The position numbers and the translations under genes were made by a program. Shown here one piece after another: positions 9,164-14,625 of a stretch of 55,148 bases of DNA; positions within the stretch are counted from its first letter, which is position 1, and each line of letters begins with the position of its first letter. The notes under the pieces are model-generated. The model saw only the letters and a program-made list of their open reading frames with translations, was not told where the DNA came from and made no database searches. This stretch comes from Lentisphaerae bacterium GWF2_38_69 (GTDB taxonomy: Bacteria > Verrucomicrobiota > Lentisphaeria > Victivallales > GWF2-38-69): contig MHBE01000060.1 in assembly GCA_001803205.1 (NCBI GenBank), positions 1-55,148 on the forward strand, given 5' to 3'.

Positions 9164-9943
9164 ATGAGCAATAAAAACTTGCTTTATTACGAAATACATG
9201 GAGAAGGAGATCCCCTTTTGCTAATTAGCGGATTGAACGCAGATCATTTTTTCTGGATACCAGTTGCTAATATCTTAAAGAAATATTTCAAAGTAATCAT
9301 CTGTGATAATAGAGGAGTAGGTGAATCTCAATTTTTCGAAACTCCATGTACAATAAATTTAATGGCTAATGATGTTCTAGAATTATTAAACCACTTAGAT
9401 ATTAAACATACACATGTCATCGGGCATTCTCTTGGGGGTTGTATTGCTCAACAGATTGCCATTAGTAATCCTGAATATATTGATAAATTAGTCCTATGTT
9501 CTTCTGAGTCAAAAATATCTCCTTTACGCGAGTATTATATTCGAACATCTATGGAATTAATGAAATCAAACAGTCCAAGAGAACTTATAGTAAAAAATGC
9601 TTTGTCTTGGTTATTTACTGGTGATTTTTTACAAGACAATACAAAATTGCAAAATTTAATTACACTTTCACTCGCAAAACCTTTAGAAGAAAGTCGACGT
9701 AGTTTTTTTTATCAGTCAGATGCTTTATTTAAAAACAACACAGCTAACAAACTTGGAGAAATTCATTCTCCAACATTAATTATTAATGGAGAGGATGATA
9801 TATTAATCCCTCTAAAAGATGCACTTTTCCTAAAACAACATATTGCATATTCGATACTTACTATCGTTCCCAAAATGGCACATATGCTTCCTCTTGAAAA
9901 CCCAGAACTATTTTGTAAATATATATATAATTTTTTAATTTAA
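9164..9943 (+). CDS. Alpha/beta-hydrolase fold enzyme
   Basis: 259 residues. The core shows the oxyanion-loop segment PLLLISGLNADHFFW, the DNRGVGES turn, the nucleophile elbow GHSLGG with Ser at about 89, an acid in NGEDDILIP and a histidine in KMAHMLPLE. This order is that of enol-lactonase/esterase-type hydrolases. AAAGGA lies 8 nt before the ATG. In an operon with an exporter and a methyltransferase it could be a thioesterase- or esterase-type tailoring enzyme; the substrate cannot be read from the sequence. Confidence 0.82.
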   Translation: MSNKNLLYYEIHGEGDPLLLISGLNADHFFWIPVANILKKYFKVIICDNRGVGESQFFETPCTINLMANDVLELLNHLDIKHTHVIGHSLGGCIAQQIAISNPEYIDKLVLCSSESKISPLREYYIRTSMELMKSNSPRELIVKNALSWLFTGDFLQDNTKLQNLITLSLAKPLEESRRSFFYQSDALFKNNTANKLGEIHSPTLIINGEDDILIPLKDALFLKQHIAYSILTIVPKMAHMLPLENPELFCKYIYNFLI

Positions 9944-9948
9944 CAAAA

Positions 9949-10713
9949 ATGCAAGGCTCAAACATTCCAAATGACATAGTCCCTGGATTGGTTCCTACCA
10001 TGAATCAATATGGGCTAATGACTAAAATTTTTGATATTTATACTAAAAAATTTATTAAATACACATTATCACTAGAAAGTGAAATTCATGTTGCTGAATT
10101 GGGTGCTGCTTATGGAGCTGTAACACAAGAAATAATCAGACATAACAAAAAAGTAAAAATTACAGTAAATGATTTAGATAAAAGACATTTAACAGTATTA
10201 CAAAAAAAAATCAAAAATCAAAATAATTCTATTCAAATTAAACCTAAAATAGTTATTGGGAGACTCCCTGATGGAATAAACTTTGCAGAAAATACCTTTG
10301 ATGCAATTTTGGCAGCAAGAGTAATGCAATATCTTCTCCCAAGAGATCTAATAAAAGCTTTAAAAAAAATTAGACTATGGTTAAAGCCAAAGGGTAAATT
10401 ATTTTTAGTAACAAAGACGCCCTATATTAAAATGTTAAGTACATTCATTACTACATATGAAAGAAGAAAAAGCAGAGGAGATCGATGGCCAGGTGTAATC
10501 AAAGATTTTAACCAAAGATTTAATCATGACATTTCTATATCCCATATTGTGCCTAAATTTATTCATGTGTTCGATCCAGATATTTTAAAACGAGCATGCA
10601 TTGAATGTGGGCTAATAATAGAAGAATGCTCCTTCATAAATCGCAAAGACCTTCCTTTAGACATTAGGCTTACAGGAAAGGAAGAAGTCGGATTAATAGC
10701 GCATAAAGAGTAA
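9949..10713 (+). CDS. Class I SAM-dependent methyltransferase
   Basis: 254 residues. Motif I is AELGAAYGAVTQEI near residue 50, the acidic end of strand 2 is TVNDLDKRHL, and the post-I region has FDAILAARVMQYL followed by LKPKGKLFLVTK. This is the Rossmann-like methyltransferase layout. The ATG is 5 nt after the previous stop with no separate Shine-Dalgarno, suggesting coupled translation. It is the last gene of the operon. The substrate is unknown. Confidence 0.8.
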   Translation: MQGSNIPNDIVPGLVPTMNQYGLMTKIFDIYTKKFIKYTLSLESEIHVAELGAAYGAVTQEIIRHNKKVKITVNDLDKRHLTVLQKKIKNQNNSIQIKPKIVIGRLPDGINFAENTFDAILAARVMQYLLPRDLIKALKKIRLWLKPKGKLFLVTKTPYIKMLSTFITTYERRKSRGDRWPGVIKDFNQRFNHDISISHIVPKFIHVFDPDILKRACIECGLIIEECSFINRKDLPLDIRLTGKEEVGLIAHKE

Positions 10714-10832
10714 AAATGTATTATTTAGGATTTGATCTGATTGTTACACCTAAGTCACTGCTTACGATTGTCAGGCTACTATTACTGTCCGTCCATATCT
10801 CTGTAGTACGCTCTGGCTCTGACACAAGTTCC

Positions 10833-11228
10833 TTATAGTTGAGTAAAGTAATTTCTCTTTGTGTTATACAGGAACAGGTAAGATTTTTTGGTTGAATCAT
10901 TAAGGAATGATCTGCCTATAAGGGTTTCGACAAGGGATTGTCTTTCAAGGAAAGGTTTAAGCAGCTTTTCAATTCTTTGAGATGAAACTCCGATCCTTTT
11001 TCCAAACTCAATAAAGTCTTCTCTTCCTGGATGACCGTTTACCTTGCAGTGATAACTTTTGAAATCATCGGAGAAAAGACCTTTATCGAGGGCAAAATCA
11101 CTGTCATTTACATGTATTTTAGAATTAATCATGTCATACGCTGGGTTCAGAAGATAGTCGCTCTTGTACGATTCAAGAATAGAAAAATTTTTCAAGTTGG
11201 TGTCACTATTGGAAAAAAAGATAGTTAA
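10833..11228 (-). pseudogene. hipA: hipA remnant: catalytic loop and C-terminal part only
   Basis: The minus-strand frame is open from a stop near 11229 to 10833. It begins FLTIFFSNSDTNLKNFSIL, which is the HipA kinase catalytic loop, and continues with LLNPAYDMINSKIHV and FALDKGLF, typical of the HipA C-terminal domain. Full HipA toxins are 400 or more residues; about two thirds at the N-terminal side is missing and no HipB antitoxin gene is near. An ATG at 11195 would give 120 residues, starting inside the active-site loop. The loop has Asn where HipA proteins usually have His (N-x-D-x-H). I take it as a decayed toxin gene. Confidence 0.75.
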
Positions 11229-11478
11229 AAACTACCAGGGAGAATAATTTCTCTATCTCAACTCTCCATGCTGGAACATGTTTCTGAATCAGAAGTTTAT
11301 TTTAAAAATTTATCCTGCCAAGTTGCGGAACATTACTGAATTGCGAATAGCTCAAATAAATGTAACGAAACGCAACTTCATAAATGAAGCAGTTTCTAAA
11401 ACAATAATCGCCATTGTCTATAAATGTTCAATTTTATTGTCGCCCCTTTAAACCACAAACAAAGAAAGGTAGTGACAA
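11229..11478. other. Intergenic, probable promoter region of the replication block
   Basis: No coding sequence is supported here. It holds a weak GAGAA-TAAT-TTCTC hairpin at the left end. A purine-rich AAAGAAAGGTAGTG lies before the gene starting at 11479 and supplies its ribosome site. No clear sigma-70 promoter could be fixed by eye. Confidence 0.3.
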
Positions 11479-11784
11479 ATGGAACTGACAAAACAAACAA
11501 TCTGCCTTATCAGAGAGTACGCAAAGACTCTTGTTAATGCAGGAATAATCAACCAGAAAGAACTTTCTGAAACAATCCAAAGGCTAAAAGGAACTCCGGA
11601 AAGTCTACCAGAAGAAAAAGAAGACAGGTTGGTTTCCAAAAAAGAGATAGCAAGACTCTTGGGTTATAAATCTCCGAGGACTGTAGATCGCCTGGAAAAG
11701 AAAGGGATCCTCGAAAGAGCCCAAAACCACTTCGGACAGGTGCGATACAGATTTTCTGATGTCGATAAATACATAGGAGTCTGA
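11479..11784 (+). CDS. Excisionase/MerR-like helix-turn-helix protein
   Basis: 101 residues. The C-terminal half reads LVSKKEIARLLGYKSPRTVDRLEKKGIL, then YRFSDVDKYIGV. This is the HTH_17/excisionase pattern: helix-turn-helix, a wing with RxF, and a final helix. The N-terminal half is helical. It is the first gene of the replication/mobilization block and is followed after 3 bp by a Rep-like protein. With no integrase in the window, a role in excision is not supported; control of replication or copy number is equally likely. Confidence 0.7.
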   Translation: MELTKQTICLIREYAKTLVNAGIINQKELSETIQRLKGTPESLPEEKEDRLVSKKEIARLLGYKSPRTVDRLEKKGILERAQNHFGQVRYRFSDVDKYIGV

Positions 11785-11787
11785 TCT

Positions 11788-12087
11788 ATGGCCACATACC
11801 GAATTAAAAGGGACAGCAGCCCCTATGTAGTACTCAACAAAGGCTTCCTTAATAATCCTGAAATGTCAATGCAATCAAAAGGGCTATTAGCATATCTGCT
11901 CTCTTTGCCGGATGACTGGATAATCAATCGGCGTGAACTGCCACGGCATTTCTCTAATGGACTTGGAGCTATATCTACGGCATTGAAGGAGTTGATTAGA
12001 GTCGGATATATAACAAGAAGCCAGGAACGAGCAAAAGGCCAGAAATTCGGAGAGGTTATTTATGATGTTTTTGAAACTCCAAAATGA
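11788..12087 (+). CDS. Winged-helix protein, replication-initiator-like
   Basis: 99 residues, starting MATYRIKRDSSPYVVLNKGF and continuing with a winged-helix region (MQSKGLLAYLLSLPDDWIIN, then ISTALKELIRVGYITR). This layout is common in phage and plasmid replication-associated proteins in which a small HTH_36-type domain binds the origin. It is much shorter than most stand-alone Rep proteins. Directly downstream are two perfect palindromes and AT-rich direct repeats, which fits an origin-binding role. I infer the function from fold and context only. Confidence 0.6.
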   Translation: MATYRIKRDSSPYVVLNKGFLNNPEMSMQSKGLLAYLLSLPDDWIINRRELPRHFSNGLGAISTALKELIRVGYITRSQERAKGQKFGEVIYDVFETPK

Positions 12088-12098
12088 TAACAAAAAAA

Positions 12099-12224
12099 CC
12101 GCGGATCAAAAACCGTGTCACGGTTTTCCGCGAACGGTTTTCCGTGTCACGGAAATTGACCACTACTAATTAATAATAACTAAATAACAATCCAACCAAC
12201 CAATAATAACTAAGTAATAACTAT
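12099..12224. other. Candidate replication origin: two perfect palindromes and AT-rich direct repeats
   Basis: AAAACCGTGTCACGGTTTT at 12109-12127 and TTTCCGTGTCACGGAAA at 12139-12155 are both perfect palindromes about the same CCGTG-T-CACGG core, with centres 29 bp apart. CCGCGG lies at 12099-12104. To the right, AATAATAACTAA occurs at 12172-12183 and again at 12202-12213, with a third partial copy at 12213-12223. Protein-binding repeats beside an AT-rich stretch, between a Rep-like gene and another gene, are the usual features of an iteron-type origin. The palindromes could instead be operators for the downstream gene. Confidence 0.5.
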
Positions 12225-12235
12225 AGGATAAGACA

Positions 12236-12760
12236 ATGAATAGGGATGATTTAACACTTGAGTTAATAGATTTTGGGTATGCAGGAAAAGTAAACGATTT
12301 GATAGACTATGCCGGATCGCTAGAGGCTTTGTCCTGGTATTGGGAAAGCTACCTGAAGAAATTATTAAAAGCTTCCAGAAGTTATTTTAGAGGCGGCTTT
12401 ATCAGAACAAAGGTTAAAAGAGAGGCTAGGACAGCCTACGAAAAACATGTTTATGAATCAAAAAAGGATAAAAGAGCCATTGCTGAAGAGATTGAAGCAC
12501 TAAGGAAAAAACAGGCTAAAGAAAAAGCTTTTGAAGAGCAACTTGACAAATGGTTTTCCTCTTATGAGAAGCAAACTGATAAAGAACAGCAATACGAGGA
12601 CTTAAAAGAATTCGTTGAATACTCAGGACACTTTGACTATATGGATAATTTTCATAAAAGATCTCTCTTGAGCATAGAATCACCTGTTCATTTAAATCAT
12701 GTCAAAAGGAACCTTTTCTATCATTACTTTAACTTAAAAAGCCAAGGTCTCAGTATATGA
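12236..12760 (+). CDS. Hypothetical protein, 174 aa, charged and helical
   Basis: Not recognised. The N-terminal 60 residues are compact (LIDFGYAGKVNDLIDYAG, then SLEALSWYWESYLKKLL). A lysine/glutamate-rich helix follows (about 70-125, EEIEALRKKQAKEKAFEEQL), then a tyrosine-rich tail. There is no signal peptide or membrane segment. It lies directly downstream of the palindrome/AT-rich region and upstream of the hairpin cluster, so a role in replication or mobilization is plausible but not shown. Confidence 0.65.
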   Translation: MNRDDLTLELIDFGYAGKVNDLIDYAGSLEALSWYWESYLKKLLKASRSYFRGGFIRTKVKREARTAYEKHVYESKKDKRAIAEEIEALRKKQAKEKAFEEQLDKWFSSYEKQTDKEQQYEDLKEFVEYSGHFDYMDNFHKRSLLSIESPVHLNHVKRNLFYHYFNLKSQGLSI

Positions 12761-12791
12761 ATAGGTTTTTATTTTTTTATATAGACTATCG

Positions 12792-12878
12792 TCTTAGCTT
12801 TGCTAAGAGATTCCTAGAAGTTCAAACGAACTTAAAACATTGTCCCAATAAAGCTCCAATGTGTTGGAACATTATTGG
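12792..12878. other. Hairpin cluster, candidate oriT
   Basis: Three stem-loops in 87 bp. TCTTAGC-TTT-GCTAAGA is at 12792-12808 and AAGTTC-AAAC-GAACTT at 12818-12833. A two-tier hairpin has an outer stem CCAATAA/TTATTGG (12845-12851 and 12872-12878) and an inner stem TCCAA-TGTG-TTGGA (12855-12868). GAAGTTCA recurs at 12817 and 12878. The cluster is non-coding and lies directly upstream of TraK-, TraL- and TraM-like genes, the position of oriT in IncP plasmids. The nick site is unknown. Confidence 0.45.
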
Positions 12879-12909
12879 AAGTTCATTTGAGCAATAAAAG
12901 AGGCGTATT

Positions 12910-13236
12910 ATGTATGGTAAGCCATTTCAGAGCAAACTATTACCTCATTATGAGAAGATAAAAACAGCCAGGCGTGAGGGTTTTAGTTATCAGAAGATCT
13001 CTGCTTTGCTAAAGGAAGAATACGGGTTAAAAGTCGATCAGTCAACAATATTTTCTTTTGTTAAAGCACGATCTAAGAAAAGAAAGAAAGTCATATCGAT
13101 CTGTGAAGATAAAAATCCCGAACCTCCAAGGAGCTCTTTTTCACAGATGCTGTCTAATTCTAAAGATCTCAAAAAAGAACCAAAAAGCAAAGATGATTTT
13201 GTCTTTGACTTTAATCCGGATGAACCAATTTACTGA
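12910..13236 (+). CDS. TraK-like small DNA-binding protein
   Basis: 108 residues. An N-terminal helix-turn-helix spans about 20-55 (REGFSYQKISALLKEEYGLK, then VDQSTIFSFVKAR). A basic stretch (RSKKRKK) and a disordered acidic tail follow. In IncP plasmids the order is oriT-traK-traL-traM, with TraK binding next to oriT. Here a hairpin cluster lies just upstream and a ParA-like gene follows at 13251, the same layout. GAGGCG lies about 8 nt before the ATG. The assignment rests on size, HTH and order, not on close similarity. Confidence 0.6.
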   Translation: MYGKPFQSKLLPHYEKIKTARREGFSYQKISALLKEEYGLKVDQSTIFSFVKARSKKRKKVISICEDKNPEPPRSSFSQMLSNSKDLKKEPKSKDDFVFDFNPDEPIY

Positions 13237-13250
13237 AAGGAAATTATAAA

Positions 13251-13958
13251 ATGAATAAACTTGTAGTTTTTACGATGGGCGGAAAAGGCGGAGTTGGAAA
13301 AACAGCCTCGCTTGTATCGTTGGTAGAATATTATGATGAAAACAAAATATCCAGAAAACTTATAGATTGTGATATGGAGAATAAAAAAGCAGGAAGCCTT
13401 AAAAGGTTCTTCCCTGAGGCCGAGAAAATAAATATCAGGCAGCCTAATGGATTGGATGTCTTTATAGATATTGCCTCCTCAGAGGATTCTCCTGTTGTTG
13501 TGGCTGATCTGGGTGCCGGATCAAGCGTGGATTTAATTGGATGGTTTGAAGAAATGTATCCGGCAGCTAACGATCTTGGCATCATGTTTCTTGCCATAGG
13601 CAGTGTGACAGCCAATCCAGGATCAATTGAAACTGTGTTCAATTGGGGAAAAGCTCTTCAGCAAAGAGTTAAGTACTTAATAATAAAAAATACATTTCAG
13701 GGGATACCTGATTTATGGATTACCGGAGAAAAAGCAATTCAGTTCAAAGAAGGTTTTAAAACCGATGAAATTGAAATGAAACCTAGAATTCCTGAATGGC
13801 AGACTGAACTCGAAAACCATGGTCTGACTTTAACAAAAGCAATGGATAGCAGCTTACCTATGTTCTCTAAAATTTCTGCAAAATGCAGGCTTCACATGTG
13901 GAGGAAGCAGATATTTAACGAATTTGACAGGGTTAAAGCAATCCTGTTACCTGCGTAG
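13251..13958 (+). CDS. TraL-like/ParA-family ATPase
   Basis: 235 residues. The deviant Walker A motif GGKGGVGKT (10-18) defines the MinD/ParA group, with LIDCDMENKKAG as the following switch region and VVVADLGAGSSVD as Walker B. It may act as TraL of the mobilization block, given a TraK-like gene before and a TraM-like gene after it, or in partition of the element. No ParB is evident nearby, which favours TraL. An AAAGGAAA Shine-Dalgarno precedes the ATG. Confidence 0.72.
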   Translation: MNKLVVFTMGGKGGVGKTASLVSLVEYYDENKISRKLIDCDMENKKAGSLKRFFPEAEKINIRQPNGLDVFIDIASSEDSPVVVADLGAGSSVDLIGWFEEMYPAANDLGIMFLAIGSVTANPGSIETVFNWGKALQQRVKYLIIKNTFQGIPDLWITGEKAIQFKEGFKTDEIEMKPRIPEWQTELENHGLTLTKAMDSSLPMFSKISAKCRLHMWRKQIFNEFDRVKAILLPA

Positions 13959-13967
13959 TTAAACAAT

Positions 13968-14000
13968 GGGAGAAAATGCCTCACAAGAGCACTTTCTCCC
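13968..14000 (+). terminator. Intercistronic hairpin
   Basis: GGGAGAAA (13968-13975) and TTTCTCCC (13993-14000) are perfectly complementary over 8 bp, and TGC/GCA can extend the stem after one mismatch. TCTTTATATT follows. It may partly terminate or stabilise the transcript between the TraL-like and TraM-like genes. There is no long U tract. Confidence 0.4.
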
Positions 14001-14027
14001 TCTTTATATTGAAAGGCGTTGTTTACA

Positions 14028-14609
14028 ATGAAAACATCATTGGAAATACTTTTGGAGAATTTGAATCTTGGAGAAGAACAGAGAACAGAACTATACAAGA
14101 ACTTACGCAGTTTAGACATACATGATGACAACGATCCATTGATAAAAATCAGCCTTGTACTCTCAATAATCGCAAAGTTTGTTGGAGAAGTCCCTGAAAG
14201 AATGGTCTATGAAAGACAGTCCATTGAGAATATCCTGAAAGAGCAGAAGGATATTGGTCAGAAATTATCAATGGAAATAAATGATTTCAAAAAATCCCTG
14301 CCGTCAAACACTATTCAAGAGACTAATTCTCAGTCAGCCATAAAGGATAAGAAGAATATCTATAACCGCCTTCATATTGCTATTGTTATTTTAATTACGC
14401 TTATGGGTTTGGTATTCAACTACTGCTACACATCTAACTCCATAGAGAAAACTTATAATGCCAGAAAAGAGTTCCTGGAGAAGTGCAGCAAGGCACCGGA
14501 AGTATTCAAAGTGAAGGACAGGGATGGCTGGTATCTTACTATTGAGCCGGATTCAGTTATCAGTCTTCAGAATGGGCAGTCTGCGGCTCAGATAAAAGGG
14601 TACTATTAA
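14028..14609 (+). CDS. TraM-like protein with one membrane segment
   Basis: 193 residues from the ATG at 14028; a TTG at 14019 is also in frame but sits only 2 nt from the GAAAGG ribosome site. The N-terminal half is helical (LGEEQRTELYKNL, FVGEVPERMVYERQSIENIL), a likely coiled coil runs to about 90, and a single hydrophobic segment (about 115-135, LHIAIVILITLMGLVFNY) precedes a 55-residue C-terminal domain. The position after the ParA-like gene matches traM in IncP-type elements. It may tether mobilization proteins at the membrane. The assignment is by position and rough layout only. Confidence 0.55.
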   Translation: MKTSLEILLENLNLGEEQRTELYKNLRSLDIHDDNDPLIKISLVLSIIAKFVGEVPERMVYERQSIENILKEQKDIGQKLSMEINDFKKSLPSNTIQETNSQSAIKDKKNIYNRLHIAIVILITLMGLVFNYCYTSNSIEKTYNARKEFLEKCSKAPEVFKVKDRDGWYLTIEPDSVISLQNGQSAAQIKGYY

Positions 14610-14625
14610 TTTTAGGGAGTATTTT

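Noticed and set aside
11031-11228. 65-codon plus-strand frame
   Set aside because: It is antisense to the hipA remnant, which has recognisable motifs on the minus strand.
14019-14027. TTG start for the TraM-like gene
   Set aside because: It lies only 2 nt from the GAAAGG ribosome site; the ATG at 14028 is better spaced.
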